Shown piece after piece: positions 1 to 7,100 of a stretch of DNA of 16,987 nucleotides. Within the stretch, counting starts at the first letter, position 1. Each line of letters opens with the position of its first letter. Position numbers and translations under genes: made by a program. Below the pieces are notes generated by a model, which ran no database searches, was not told the origin of the DNA, and was given only the letters and a program-made list of their open reading frames with translations. The stretch comes from an uncultured bacterium (GTDB lineage Bacteria; Bacillota; Clostridia; Oscillospirales; Ruminococcaceae), in the NCBI GenBank assembly GCA_934845495.1, contig CAKWRB010000001.1, positions 1 through 16,987 on the forward strand, in the 5' to 3' direction.

Positions 1-224
1 GTGATGGGCTTGTCGGGGAAGATCTTGATCCAAACCTGACCACCACGTTTGATGTAACGAGTCATGGCAATACGAGCTGCCTCGATCTGGTTGGAGGTGA
101 TCCATGCCGGCTCCAGGGTCTGCAGACCGAACTCACCGTTGGAAACCTTGTTTCCTCTTGTTGCCACGCCCTTCATTCTACCTCTGTGGACACGGCGGTA
201 TTTTACTCTCTTAGGCAGAAGCAT
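1..224 (-). CDS. rplP: Ribosomal protein L16 (uL16), N-terminal part
   Basis: Encodes the first 74 residues of L16, a 50S protein near the peptidyl-transferase centre and the A-site tRNA. Translating the minus strand from the ATG at 224 gives [19 protein letters not shown], followed by the conserved stretches [20 protein letters not shown] and [20 protein letters not shown], which are diagnostic of bacterial L16. The gene runs off the left edge, so about half (the C-terminal part) is missing. Its ATG shares one base with the rpsC stop codon (TAATG), so translational coupling to rpsC is likely. It is the last visible gene of the S10 operon; rpmC and rpsQ would be expected next outside the window. 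Confidence 0.97.
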   Translation of the reverse strand, partial: MLLPKRVKYRRVHRGRMKGVATRGNKVSNGEFGLQTLEPAWITSNQIEAARIAMTRYIKRGGQVWIKIFPDKPI

Positions 225-904
225 TACTTGTTGCCTCCTTCCTTGCGAGTCCTCTTCTCTGCGAGAACCTCACCAGCGTAGATCCAAACCTTGACGCCCA
301 GCTTACCGTAAGTGGTGTGAGCCTCGGCGAAACCATAGTCGATATCAGCGCGCAGGGTCTGCAGCGGAATGGTACCCTCATGATACTGTTCTACTCTTGC
401 GATCTCAGCGCCGCCTACACGGCCGGAGAGCTGAACCTTGATACCTCTTGCGCCCAGACGCATGGCACGGCTGATAGCCTGCTTCATGGTGCGGCGGAAG
501 GAAGCGCGGTTCTCGAGCTGAGCAGCGATGCTCTCTGCTACCAGCTGGGCATTCTTGTCGGGCTGCTTGACCTCAACAACATTTACCAGTACAGCCAGCT
601 TTTCAGCTCTGTTCTTATTGATCATCTTCTCGCACTCGAGGCGCAGCTTCTCGATCTCGGAGCCGCCCTTGCCGATAACGATACCGGGACGAGCGCAGTG
701 CAGATGGATTCTTACCTTAGTGGCGTCGCGCTCGATCTCGATCTTGGCGATGCCGGCGTCATACAGCTTCTTCTTCAGGACCTTGCGGAGGTTGTAGTCC
801 TCTACGAGGGTATCTCCAAACACATCGTCTCTTACAAACCAGCGGGAGTCCCAGTCCTTGATTACACCAACACGAAGACCGTGCGGATTTACTTTCTGAC
901 CCAT
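224..904 (-). CDS. rpsC: Ribosomal protein S3 (uS3)
   Basis: Small-subunit protein at the mRNA entry tunnel; with S4 and S5 it contributes to the helicase activity of the ribosome. The 226-residue product starts [20 protein letters not shown], the standard S3 N-terminus. It contains the KH-domain GxxG loop as [13 protein letters not shown] (about residues 77-89) and the C-terminal S3 domain with [20 protein letters not shown] and [15 protein letters not shown]. Length is normal for the family. The ATG is preceded by GGAGGAGG at good spacing. It lies 19 nt after rplV and overlaps rplP by one base (TAATG). No sign of damage or transfer. Confidence 0.98.
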   Translation of the reverse strand: MGQKVNPHGLRVGVIKDWDSRWFVRDDVFGDTLVEDYNLRKVLKKKLYDAGIAKIEIERDATKVRIHLHCARPGIVIGKGGSEIEKLRLECEKMINKNRAEKLAVLVNVVEVKQPDKNAQLVAESIAAQLENRASFRRTMKQAISRAMRLGARGIKVQLSGRVGGAEIARVEQYHEGTIPLQTLRADIDYGFAEAHTTYGKLGVKVWIYAGEVLAEKRTRKEGGNK

Positions 905-923
905 AGTTTACCTCCTCCTCTGG

Positions 924-1259
924 TTAGTCTCTCTCTCGGAGAGCGATTGTGATGTGCGATGTTCTCTTCAGTACTCTGAAGGCACGGCCCTGAGCGCGGG
1001 GTCTCATTCTCTTGAGAACCGGGCCAGGAGCCACGAAGCACTCTGCCACATACAGGTTGTTCTTGTCCATGTTGTGGTTGTTCTCGGCGTTTGCAATAGC
1101 CGACTTCAGAAGCTTCTCCAGCGGCTCACAAGCAGCCTTGGGTGTGTGCTTGAGGATAGCCATAGCCTGGTCAACCGGCTTGTTCCGGATCAGATCAAGC
1201 ACGATCTGCACCTTACGGGGTGCGATACGGGCATATTTCAGATAAGCCCTTGCTTCCAT
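924..1259 (-). CDS. rplV: Ribosomal protein L22 (uL22)
   Basis: 50S protein whose long beta-hairpin lines the nascent peptide exit tunnel near the macrolide site. The 111-residue sequence has the N-terminal pattern [20 protein letters not shown], the central [13 protein letters not shown] and the C-terminal hairpin segment [20 protein letters not shown] followed by TSHITI, all typical of L22. Start ATG at 1259 follows GAGGAGG with a 7-nt spacer. It sits between rpsS and rpsC with short gaps of about 20 nt, consistent with one polycistronic message. Confidence 0.98.
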   Translation of the reverse strand: MEARAYLKYARIAPRKVQIVLDLIRNKPVDQAMAILKHTPKAACEPLEKLLKSAIANAENNHNMDKNNLYVAECFVAPGPVLKRMRPRAQGRAFRVLKRTSHITIALRERD

Positions 1260-1280
1260 TTGTTCTCCTCCTCTCGGCTA

Positions 1281-1562
1281 TTACTTACCGGTGTTACTTG
1301 TCTTAGAGCCAGCGTGGCCCTTGTATGTTCTTGTGGGAGCGAACTCTCCCAGCTTGTGGCCTACCATATCTTCGGTCACATATACCGGAACATGCTTGCG
1401 GCCGTCATGAACGGCGAAGGTATGTCCTACAAACTCCGGGAAAATTGTCGAGGCACGGCTCCAGGTCTTGAGAACTCTCTTCTCGCCGGCTTCATTCATC
1501 TCTCTGACGCGCTTGAGCAGCACAGGCTGCACGAACGGGCCCTTCTTGATGCTTCTACCCAT
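1281..1562 (-). CDS. rpsS: Ribosomal protein S19 (uS19)
   Basis: 30S head protein that forms a complex with S13 and contacts the A-site tRNA and the inter-subunit bridge. The 93-residue product begins [19 protein letters not shown] and carries the conserved segments [40 protein letters not shown] and [11 protein letters not shown]. Length is the usual 92-93 residues. AAAGGAGG lies 8 nt before the ATG. It is 25 nt downstream of rplB and 21 nt upstream of rplV in the standard S10-operon order. Confidence 0.98.
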   Translation of the reverse strand: MGRSIKKGPFVQPVLLKRVREMNEAGEKRVLKTWSRASTIFPEFVGHTFAVHDGRKHVPVYVTEDMVGHKLGEFAPTRTYKGHAGSKTSNTGK

Positions 1563-1587
1563 CAGTTACTCCTCCTTTCAGCGCGCC

Positions 1588-2421
1588 TTACTTGTCGTTG
1601 CGGCGCTTTACAATGAACTTGTTGGAGCGGTTCTTATGCGCTCTTGTCTTGTAGCCCAGTGCAGGCTTGCCCCAAGGGGTAACAGGGCCGGGACGACCAA
1701 CGGGGCTCTTGCCTTCACCACCACCGTGGGGGTGATCGTTCGGGTTCATGACAGAACCGCGGACGGTGGGACGCCAGCCCATGTGTCTTCTGCGGCCGGC
1801 CTTACCGTAGTTCACATTCTCGTGATCGGTATTGCCTACCTGACCAATGGTAGCCATGCACTCTACGGGTACATTTCTCAGCTCACCGGAGGGGAGCCGG
1901 ATCAGGGCGTAAGCGCCTTCCTTAGCCATCAGCTGAGCCATAACGCCAGCGGAACGGGCAAGCTGTGCGCCCTTGCCGGGGTGCATTTCGATGTTGTGGA
2001 TAAAGGTACCAACCGGGATATTCACCATCGGCAGTGCGTTGCCGGGCTTGATGTCAGCGCCGGCGCCGGACACTACGGTGTCACCAACGGACAGGCCAGC
2101 GGGAGCGATGATGTAGCGCTTCTCGCCGTCCTCGTGCTGGATCAGCGCGATGTGAGCGGAACGGTTGGGATCATACTCCAGGGTGAGAACGGTGGCGGGG
2201 ATACCGGCCTTGTCTCTCTTGAAGTCGATGATGCGGTACTTTCTGCGGTTGGCGCCGCCTCTGTGGCGGACGGTGATCTTACCGGTGTTGTTGCGGCCGG
2301 AGTTCTGCTTCAGGCTTACGAGCAGGCTTCTCTCGGGAGCAACCTTGGAAAGCCCGGAGTAATCAGTCACAGTCATCTGACGACGGCTGGGGCTGGTGGG
2401 CTTGAACTTTTTGATAGCCAT
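1588..2421 (-). CDS. rplB: Ribosomal protein L2 (uL2)
   Basis: One of the most conserved 50S proteins, needed for subunit association and peptidyl-transferase activity. The 277-residue product starts [20 protein letters not shown] and shows the RNA-binding OB/SH3 region ([31 protein letters not shown]). It ends with the conserved C-terminal loop [20 protein letters not shown], which includes the functionally important His residues, and [19 protein letters not shown]. Length is normal. GAGGAGAG lies about 10 nt before the ATG. Unlike the other junctions, 80 nt separate it from rplW, and that gap holds a small hairpin. Confidence 0.98.
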   Translation of the reverse strand: MAIKKFKPTSPSRRQMTVTDYSGLSKVAPERSLLVSLKQNSGRNNTGKITVRHRGGANRRKYRIIDFKRDKAGIPATVLTLEYDPNRSAHIALIQHEDGEKRYIIAPAGLSVGDTVVSGAGADIKPGNALPMVNIPVGTFIHNIEMHPGKGAQLARSAGVMAQLMAKEGAYALIRLPSGELRNVPVECMATIGQVGNTDHENVNYGKAGRRRHMGWRPTVRGSVMNPNDHPHGGGEGKSPVGRPGPVTPWGKPALGYKTRAHKNRSNKFIVKRRNDK

Positions 2422-2451
2422 TGCGGTTTCACTCTCCTCATATTAGTTGGC

Positions 2452-2470
2452 GGGATTATGAGCCAATCCC
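2452..2470 (-). other. Hairpin in the rplW-rplB spacer
   Basis: The 80-nt gap between rplW and rplB contains perfect 6-bp arms (GGGATT/AATCCC) around a 7-nt loop. It is not followed by a U-run, so it is not an intrinsic terminator. It may be an RNA-processing or stability element, or chance. The role is unknown. Confidence 0.3.
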
Positions 2471-2501
2471 ATACTGGCAGCGTACTGGTTCACGCGGCCT
2501 C

Positions 2502-2798
2502 TTACAGCATCGTCTCGAAGAACTCGATGCCATTGGATCCCTCGGCGAGAGTTACGATGGCCTTCTTCCAGTCAGATCTGTAGCCCTGGTTCATACCCAT
2601 GCGCTTGGCCTTGCCGGCTACGTTCATGGTGTTTACCTTGGCAACCTTGGTGCCAGGGAACAGGGACTCGATTGCCTTGGCAATCTCAATCTTGTTAGCG
2701 TCGCAAGCAACCTTGAAGGTGTACTTCTTGGTGGCGATGCCTGCCATGCTCTTTTCTGTGATAACAGGAGCAAGGATGATATCCTGCGGTGCCTTCAT
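2502..2798 (-). CDS. rplW: Ribosomal protein L23 (uL23)
   Basis: 50S protein at the mouth of the exit tunnel, the docking site for trigger factor and SRP. The 98-residue product has the N-terminal pattern [15 protein letters not shown] and [20 protein letters not shown]. The central [17 protein letters not shown] and the [12 protein letters not shown] strand are typical of L23. The ATG at 2798 shares one base with the rplD stop (TAATG), and its ribosome binding site GAGGAGG lies inside the end of rplD, so coupled translation is likely. Confidence 0.97.
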   Translation of the reverse strand: MKAPQDIILAPVITEKSMAGIATKKYTFKVACDANKIEIAKAIESLFPGTKVAKVNTMNVAGKAKRMGMNQGYRSDWKKAIVTLAEGSNGIEFFETML

Positions 2799-3421
2799 TA
2801 TGCGTACACCTCCTCGAGCTTGGCTACGGCGTCCTTGGCAATGATGAACTTGCCGGCGTTCAGGACATCGTAGGTGTTCAGTGTGTTTACCAGAGCGGTC
2901 TTGACGCCCGGGATATTGGCTGCGCTCTTGATGAACTGCTCGTTCTTCTCAGGCATTACGATGAGTGCCTTCTTTTCAACGCCCAGAGCCTTGAGCATAG
3001 CCACAACGGTCTTGGTCTTGTACTCGGTCACATCAATGTTGTCCACAACGATGATGTTCTCCTCCAGAGCCTTGGTGGAGAAAGCGGACTTGATAGCCAG
3101 ACGCTTTACCTTGCGGTTGAGCGAGTAGCTGTAGTCGCGGGGCTTCGGGCCCAGGGCGATACCACCGTGTGTCCACTGGGGAGCGCGGATGGAACCCTGT
3201 CTTGCATGGCCGGTGCCCTTCTGTCTCCAGGGCTTGCGGCCACCGCCGCGAACCTCTGCACGAGTCAGAGTGGACTGAGTGCCCTGACGCTGGTTGGCCA
3301 GGTAGTTAACGACTGCAGCGTGCATAACTGCTGCATTCGGCTCGATGCCGAACACGGCGTCCGAAAGGTTCATTTCCCCAACGCTTTTGCCGGTCATATC
3401 ATAAACTGTTACCTTTGGCAT
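2798..3421 (-). CDS. rplD: Ribosomal protein L4 (uL4)
   Basis: 50S protein with a globular domain and a long loop that reaches into the exit tunnel next to L22. The 207-residue product starts [20 protein letters not shown]. The extended loop is visible as [20 protein letters not shown] followed by [20 protein letters not shown], the hallmark of L4. In E. coli L4 also represses its own S10 operon; whether that holds here cannot be read from the sequence, but the long leader before rpsJ leaves room for such control. AAGGAGG lies 8 nt before the ATG. The stop overlaps the rplW start by one base. Confidence 0.98.
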   Translation of the reverse strand: MPKVTVYDMTGKSVGEMNLSDAVFGIEPNAAVMHAAVVNYLANQRQGTQSTLTRAEVRGGGRKPWRQKGTGHARQGSIRAPQWTHGGIALGPKPRDYSYSLNRKVKRLAIKSAFSTKALEENIIVVDNIDVTEYKTKTVVAMLKALGVEKKALIVMPEKNEQFIKSAANIPGVKTALVNTLNTYDVLNAGKFIIAKDAVAKLEEVYA

Positions 3422-3438
3422 TGTGTACTCCTCCTTCC

Positions 3439-4071
3439 TTACGCCTTGACGCTGTCTGTGATGGTAACGATGCCGCCCTTGGGGCCAGGAATGGCGCCCT
3501 TGAGAGCGATCAGGTTATTCTCTGCGTCAACCTTTACTACTTCCAGGTTCTGAACAGTCACCTGCTCAACACCCATGTGGCCGGGCAGGATCTTGCCCTT
3601 GTATACACGGCTGGGGGTGGAGTTGGCACCGTTGGAACCGGCATGTCTGTGCACAGGACCGGTACCGTGGGTATCCTTCAGGGAGTGAGCGCCGAAACGC
3701 TTGATAACGCCCTGGTAACCCTTACCCTTGCTGATACCGCAGACATCTACCTTGTCGCCAGCCGCGAAGGTATCGGCCTTGATCAGATCGCCGACATTCT
3801 TTTCACCGCAGTTATCTGCACGGAATTCCCGCAGGAACTTCTTGGCAGCCACGTCAGCCTTGGCAAAGTGGCCCTTCATCGGCTTGTTCAGGTGCTTTTC
3901 AGTCACCTCGCCGTAACCGATCTGCACGGCTTCGTAGCCGTCGTTTTCGATTGTCTTCTTCTGGGTCACGATGCAGGGACCTGCCTCGATGACAGTAACC
4001 GGAATGAACTTGCCGTTCTCATCAAAGAGCTGAGTCATACCGATCTTCTTGCCGATAATGTACTTTTGCAT
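3439..4071 (-). CDS. rplC: Ribosomal protein L3 (uL3)
   Basis: 50S assembly-initiator protein that reaches into the peptidyl-transferase centre. The 210-residue product starts [20 protein letters not shown] and has the family signature [20 protein letters not shown], containing the loop Gln/His region, then [20 protein letters not shown]. Length is normal. AGGAGG precedes the ATG with about 10 nt spacing. The 72-nt gap to rpsJ is longer than most in this operon and contains a short hairpin (CGGT/ACCG). Confidence 0.98.
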   Translation of the reverse strand: MQKYIIGKKIGMTQLFDENGKFIPVTVIEAGPCIVTQKKTIENDGYEAVQIGYGEVTEKHLNKPMKGHFAKADVAAKKFLREFRADNCGEKNVGDLIKADTFAAGDKVDVCGISKGKGYQGVIKRFGAHSLKDTHGTGPVHRHAGSNGANSTPSRVYKGKILPGHMGVEQVTVQNLEVVKVDAENNLIALKGAIPGPKGGIVTITDSVKA

Positions 4072-4143
4072 TTCTTTCCTACCTCCTAAGGTTATTGGTC
4101 GACTTTCGCCGACATGACCCGGTGAACACCGAGAACTACTGGT

Positions 4144-4455
4144 TTACAGCTTGATCTCGATCTCGACACCGGCAGGGAGCTCCAGACTTGTGAGAGCCTC
4201 AACAGTCTTGTTCGAGGGTCTCAGGATGTCAATGAGTCTCTTGTGGGTTCTGGTCTCAAACTGCTCACGGCTGTCCTTGTACTTATGAACAGCGCGCAGG
4301 ATGGTAACGATCTCGCGCTCGGTGGGCAGCGGAATCGGGCCGGACACTCTTGCGCCGGTACGCTTCGCTGTTTCCACGATCTTTTCTGCCGAAAGATCCA
4401 CCAGACGGTGATCATAACCCTTCAGTCTGATTCTGATTTTTTCCTTGACTGCCAC
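4144..4455 (-). CDS. rpsJ: Ribosomal protein S10 (uS10)
   Basis: 30S protein at the head/body hinge; also the NusE subunit of antitermination complexes. The product has [40 protein letters not shown] and the C-terminal [20 protein letters not shown], typical of S10. I place the start at the GTG of 4455, giving [17 protein letters not shown] as in other clostridial S10 proteins; GGAGG then lies 8 nt upstream. An ATG two codons earlier (4461) is in frame but only 2 nt from the same GGAGG, too close for efficient use. The product from GTG is 103 residues, the normal length. It is the first gene of the operon. Confidence 0.97.
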   Translation of the reverse strand: MAVKEKIRIRLKGYDHRLVDLSAEKIVETAKRTGARVSGPIPLPTEREIVTILRAVHKYKDSREQFETRTHKRLIDILRPSNKTVEALTSLELPAGVEIEIKL

Positions 4456-4785
4456 ATTCATCGCCTCCCTAATAATTTGTTTTGCAGCGACGCCTCCTAC
4501 TGAACACCCTGCCGGGTGTTTCATCGTCCTTCATAGAAAAACCGGCCAAACCGCCCTGATTTTCAAGTTGAAAACCGCGCTGTTTACCCGGAACCTACCT
4601 TTTCCCCACCGACCTGGCCGGAGGGCTGACGATGAGAACTCCCGCCGGAGAAGAAGTTCTCCACAGGATTCCCGTTCAGTATTCAAAAGTGAAGTCGCCC
4701 GGTTTAAAATCGGACATACTCGGCGAAAATTACCCGCATGGTTGCGGCAACCTCTCGCTTCATCGCATATCTTGTGCAGTCACGC
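4456..4785 (-). promoter_or_regulatory. Long structured 5' leader of the S10 operon
   Basis: About 330 nt lie between the predicted transcription start and rpsJ, with no convincing gene. Reading the minus strand from the 5' end there is a 5-bp hairpin GGTTG/CAACC (plus 4740-4752). A long-range AGTAT/ATACT pairing follows (4716-4720 with 4678-4682). Next is a segment with alternative pairings at 4634-4662, where GGAGAA can pair with TTCTCC, or GAGAA with the later TTCTC. Last comes a 7-bp hairpin AACACCC/GGGTGTT with a GGCA loop (4503-4520), shortly before the ribosome binding site. The layout suggests an autoregulatory ribosomal-protein leader. The ligand is not known from sequence. Confidence 0.55.
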
Positions 4786-4791
4786 TTAATT

Positions 4792-4820
4792 ATAATAGCA
4801 TGTGGGGGAGCCGATTGCAA
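4792..4820 (-). promoter_or_regulatory. Sigma-A promoter of the S10 operon
   Basis: On the minus strand, -35 TTGCAA (4815-4820), a 17-bp spacer and -10 TATTAT (4792-4797) preceded by TGC, i.e. an extended -10. A run of seven A residues just upstream of the -35 resembles an UP element, as expected for a highly transcribed ribosomal-protein operon. The start point would be near 4785. Confidence 0.8.
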
Positions 4821-4866
4821 GGTTTTTTTCGAGAAATGCCCCCAAATTTGCATTTTCTATAAATTT

Positions 4867-4888
4867 CTGTGAAATGTACGATTCACAG
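4867..4888. repeat. 22-bp interrupted inverted repeat upstream of the S10 promoter
   Basis: Perfect 7-bp arms CTGTGAA/TTCACAG separated by 8 bp, about 47 bp upstream of the S10 -35 box and downstream of the terminator of the next gene. It could be a transcription-factor site. The half-site TGTGA recalls Crp/Fnr-family sites, but the spacing (10 bp between TGTGA and TCACA) is not the canonical 6. Confidence 0.4.
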
Positions 4889-4910
4889 CCGGGAAATTGT
4901 GCGTTTTCAC

Positions 4911-4953
4911 AACAAAACCGGCCTGCCCAGCCAACAGTCGGTGCAGGCCGGTT
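4911..4953 (-). terminator. Intrinsic terminator after the small membrane protein gene
   Basis: Minus-strand arms AACCGGCCTGC/GCAGGCCGGTT pair perfectly over 11 bp with a 16-nt loop, followed by TTGTTGT. It begins about 11 nt after the stop codon of the gene ending at 4965 and insulates it from the S10 promoter. The U-tract is interrupted by G, so efficiency may be moderate. Confidence 0.75.
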
Positions 4954-4964
4954 CCCGATGCCGC

Positions 4965-5396
4965 TTACAGGCGCCGCATCTTCCGAAGAAGCGGCAGAAA
5001 TAACAGGAAGAGGAGGCCCACCATCAGAATGCTGATTACGGCATAGGAAGTTTTCCAGAGCGCTCTTTCCGCTGCTATCAGCCCCACCACATACACCAGG
5101 GTTATGATCGGAGGGGTGCTTATCCCCTTCTCTATTTGGCGCACTGTCTGCCGCCACCGCTCCGGGTCGTCTGCCTGCTGCCAGAGCTTGCCGCACCAGT
5201 AGAGCAGCCAGGCCCCCATGTAAGTGACCGGAAAACCCATAGCTGTATGAATCCGCCAGTGCAGGTGCAGATTCGAAAGCAGCCCCAGCAGATCAAAATA
5301 AATCAAAACTCCCAAAACCGCCTCTACCGCCCCCAGAATCAAAGCGTTCCGGGTCACCTGTTTCATCGCGCTGCGCTGTTCTTGATTTTTCTCCAT
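4965..5396 (-). CDS. Small membrane protein, about four transmembrane helices, unknown function
   Basis: A 143-residue protein starting at the ATG of 5396, chosen because GGAAGGAGG lies 8 nt upstream; longer in-frame readings begin inside the promoter region. Hydrophobic segments are visible at about residues 17-40 (NALILGAVEAVLGVLIYFDL), 52-70 (TAMGFPVTYMGAWLLYWCG), 95-113 (PIITLVYVVGLIAAERALW) and 117-136 (YAVISILMVGLLFLLFLPLL). A charged cytoplasmic-type loop (QQADDPERWRQTVRQIEKG) lies between helices 2 and 3, and a basic tail RKMRRL closes it. I do not recognise the family. It is monocistronic, with its own promoter and terminator. The divergent neighbour is the MFS transporter gene. Confidence 0.8.
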   Translation of the reverse strand: MEKNQEQRSAMKQVTRNALILGAVEAVLGVLIYFDLLGLLSNLHLHWRIHTAMGFPVTYMGAWLLYWCGKLWQQADDPERWRQTVRQIEKGISTPPIITLVYVVGLIAAERALWKTSYAVISILMVGLLFLLFLPLLRKMRRL

Positions 5397-5444
5397 CGTC
5401 GCCGCCTCCTTCCGGGGTGGGTTCGGGGTCGTTTTTTCACCTTC

Positions 5445-5474
5445 AGCATAGCAGATTTTTTTTGCCCGGCACAA
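5445..5474 (-). promoter_or_regulatory. Probable promoter of the small membrane protein gene
   Basis: Minus strand: -35 TTGTGC (5469-5474), an 18-bp spacer that includes an A8 run, and -10 TATGCT (5445-5450) preceded by TGC (extended -10). The start would be near 5438, leaving a leader of about 40 nt. A second AT-rich stretch further up contains the 10-bp palindrome TAGTATACTA (5503-5512), which could hold another promoter or an operator. Confidence 0.55.
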
Positions 5475-5546
5475 GGGTCTGCCAGGCGGCCCTATATATA
5501 AATAGTATACTACAGACAAAACCAGTCGATTTTTCGGGGTGGGCAG

Positions 5547-5576
5547 TTGTATTCGCCTGGGTTAAAATGCTATAAT
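5547..5576 (+). promoter_or_regulatory. Promoter P1 facing the MFS gene
   Basis: -35 TTGTAT (5547-5552), 18-bp spacer, -10 TATAAT (5571-5576) preceded by TGC (extended -10). The -10 box is the left end of an 11-bp-arm inverted repeat, so a protein bound to the repeat would block it. The leader to the MFS start would be about 180 nt, without a convincing gene. Confidence 0.6.
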
Positions 5577-5598
5577 AGCTGACAGTGCAGCTATTATA
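5571..5598. repeat. 28-bp inverted repeat overlapping the P1 -10 box (operator or RNA hairpin)
   Basis: Perfect arms TATAATAGCTG/CAGCTATTATA separated by 6 bp (ACAGTG). The left arm is also the -10 hexamer. A T6 run follows after four bases (5603-5608), so the RNA could also form a weak hairpin-plus-U structure, but the transcript start lies inside the repeat. A dimeric-regulator operator is the more natural reading. No regulator gene is adjacent in the window. Confidence 0.6.
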
Positions 5599-5621
5599 CT
5601 GATTTTTTGGCCGGACGATCC

Positions 5622-5636
5622 GCAGGCTGCGCCTGC
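5622..5636 (+). other. Short hairpin in the MFS leader
   Basis: GCAGGC/GCCTGC pair perfectly around a 3-nt loop between the two promoter candidates upstream of the MFS gene. Significance is unclear in GC-rich DNA. Confidence 0.25.
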
Positions 5637-5680
5637 TCCCGCCCCATTGGCCGATTACACTGATCTGGCGGTTAAGTGGC

Positions 5681-5708
5681 TGTACATTTTGCCAGTCAGC
5701 GGTATGAT
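5681..5708 (+). promoter_or_regulatory. Candidate promoter P2 facing the MFS gene
   Basis: -35 TGTACA (5681-5686), 16-bp spacer, -10 TATGAT (5703-5708). It would give a leader of about 50 nt. The match is weaker than P1. A 14-bp perfect palindrome lies just downstream of the start point. Confidence 0.4.
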
Positions 5709-5721
5709 GTGCGCTGCAAAC

Positions 5722-5735
5722 CGGGCAGCTGCCCG
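5722..5735. repeat. 14-bp perfect palindrome before the MFS start
   Basis: CGGGCAGCTGCCCG is a perfect palindrome 28 bp before the MFS ATG and shortly downstream of promoter P2. It could be an operator in the initial transcribed region or a 5-bp RNA hairpin near the ribosome binding site. Confidence 0.35.
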
Positions 5736-5763
5736 ATGATTACAGAAAAAAGGTGGATTTCCC

Positions 5764-6969
5764 ATGAAAAACCGATCGGTTCTCAAGTTCTTCCTGATCT
5801 ACTTTGGCTTCACCATCGTCTCCAACTTTGTACACTCCATTACGCCGGCCTTCCTGCAGATGATCCAGGCGCCGTCCTACATCAATGGTGTGGCCTTTTC
5901 GGTGATGAGCCTCTGTTCCTTCTTCGCCAGCCCCTTCTGGGGCAAGATGGGCGACCGCAAGCCCTACCCCCAGCTGATGGCAGTGGGCTTCTTCGGCTAT
6001 GCCCTGGGGCAGTTCTTCTTCTCCATTGCCCGGGGCGTGCCCATGCTGCTGTTTGCCCGGGTCATCAGCGGTCTGCTCAACGGTGCGCTGGCTGTCAATG
6101 CCCTCTCCTACCTCATCAGCGTCAGCGATTCGGAAAACCGCGGCCAGTACCTGGCCATGTTTGCCATGCTGCAGTCGGTGGGCACCTGCATCGGCTACCT
6201 CATCGGCGGCGTGATCGGTGATTACAGCCTGATGGCCGTCTTTTATGCCCAGATCGGTGCAGCCTCGGTGCTGGGCATCGTCACCCTGCTGGTGCTGCGG
6301 GATGCTCCCGGCCGCACCCTCTCCACCGAGAAGATCGACTTTGCCAAGATCAACCCCGTCACCTCGATGACCACCTCGATGCGTCGGGTGGATGCCGCCA
6401 TGGGTGTCTATCTGGCCATCGTGTTCTGCTTCGGCTTTGCCATGATGAGCTACGACAACTACTTCGGCTACTTCCTGCGGGACCAGTTCGGCTTCCCCAC
6501 TTCCTATAACGGCTACTTCAAGGCCCTGATCGGCATCATTGCCATCATCGCCAACTCCACCATCAATATGTGGATCAACAAGCACACCGATGTGCGCAAG
6601 TCCATCACCGTGATCCTGGGGCTCTGCTCGGTGTCCATCACCGCCATGCTCCTGGCCAGCCACAGCATTCCGGCCTTCTTGGGTGTGGCGCTGCTCTACT
6701 ACACCTGCAACGCCATCACCATGCCCATCCTGCAGGTGATGATGATGAAGGATGAGGACAAGTCCGAAACCGGCACCATCTCCGGCCTGTTCAATGCCTT
6801 CATCTCGCTGGGGCGCACCTTTGGCCCACTCATCGCCGCCTTTGCCTACGGGCTCAATCCGCTTTACCCCTTTGTGCTGGCAGCTGCCATGTACATGATC
6901 GCGGCGCTGCTCTCCATCCGCAACCGCATCCAGTACAAGAACCGCAAGCCCCGCACCGCCGCCCAGTAA
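5764..6969 (+). CDS. Major facilitator superfamily transporter
   Basis: A 401-residue, very hydrophobic protein with about 12 transmembrane helices, the usual MFS size. The cytoplasmic loop after helix 2 carries the motif-A-like GKMGDRKPYPQL (residues 60-71), and helix 4-5 regions include LLFARVISGLLNGALA and GTCIGYLIGGVIGD, as in multidrug-efflux or sugar MFS members. A central hydrophilic loop (about residues 185-210) joins the two six-helix halves. The ATG follows AAGGTGG at 7-nt spacing. It is a single-gene unit with its own promoters and terminator. The substrate cannot be told; drug-proton antiport is one possibility. The repeat at its promoter suggests inducible expression. Confidence 0.92.
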   Translation: MKNRSVLKFFLIYFGFTIVSNFVHSITPAFLQMIQAPSYINGVAFSVMSLCSFFASPFWGKMGDRKPYPQLMAVGFFGYALGQFFFSIARGVPMLLFARVISGLLNGALAVNALSYLISVSDSENRGQYLAMFAMLQSVGTCIGYLIGGVIGDYSLMAVFYAQIGAASVLGIVTLLVLRDAPGRTLSTEKIDFAKINPVTSMTTSMRRVDAAMGVYLAIVFCFGFAMMSYDNYFGYFLRDQFGFPTSYNGYFKALIGIIAIIANSTINMWINKHTDVRKSITVILGLCSVSITAMLLASHSIPAFLGVALLYYTCNAITMPILQVMMMKDEDKSETGTISGLFNAFISLGRTFGPLIAAFAYGLNPLYPFVLAAAMYMIAALLSIRNRIQYKNRKPRTAAQ

Positions 6970-6980
6970 CCGTCCCCCTT

Positions 6981-7010
6981 GCCCTCTGCCTGCCGGCAGG
7001 GGGCTTTTTT
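6981..7010 (+). terminator. Intrinsic terminator of the MFS gene
   Basis: GCCCTCTGCC pairs with GGCAGGGGGC over 10 bp (one G-U) around a TGCC loop, followed by T6. It starts 12 nt after the stop codon. Confidence 0.9.
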
Positions 7011-7023
7011 ATTTCCCCGGACA

Positions 7024-7066
7024 TAAAAACAGCGCCCCTCCGGATTTATTCCGGGGGAACGCTGTT
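7024..7066 (-). terminator. Intrinsic terminator of proS
   Basis: Minus strand: AACAGCG/CGCTGTT outer arms, with CCCC/GGGG and CCGG/CCGG inner pairing, followed by a T5 run. It lies about 35 nt beyond the proS stop and back-to-back with the MFS terminator, separating the convergent genes. Confidence 0.85.
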
Positions 7067-7100
7067 CTGTTGCAGGGGAAATTCTGTTTTGGGCAGCAGC

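Noticed and set aside
317..952. Long open frames on the plus strand opposite the ribosomal-protein genes
   Set aside because: They mirror strongly conserved minus-strand genes, lack ribosome binding sites and show no protein signature; they are products of codon bias.
4867..4888. Canonical Crp/Fnr binding site
   Set aside because: TGTGA and TCACA are present but separated by 10 bp instead of 6; kept only as an unassigned inverted repeat.
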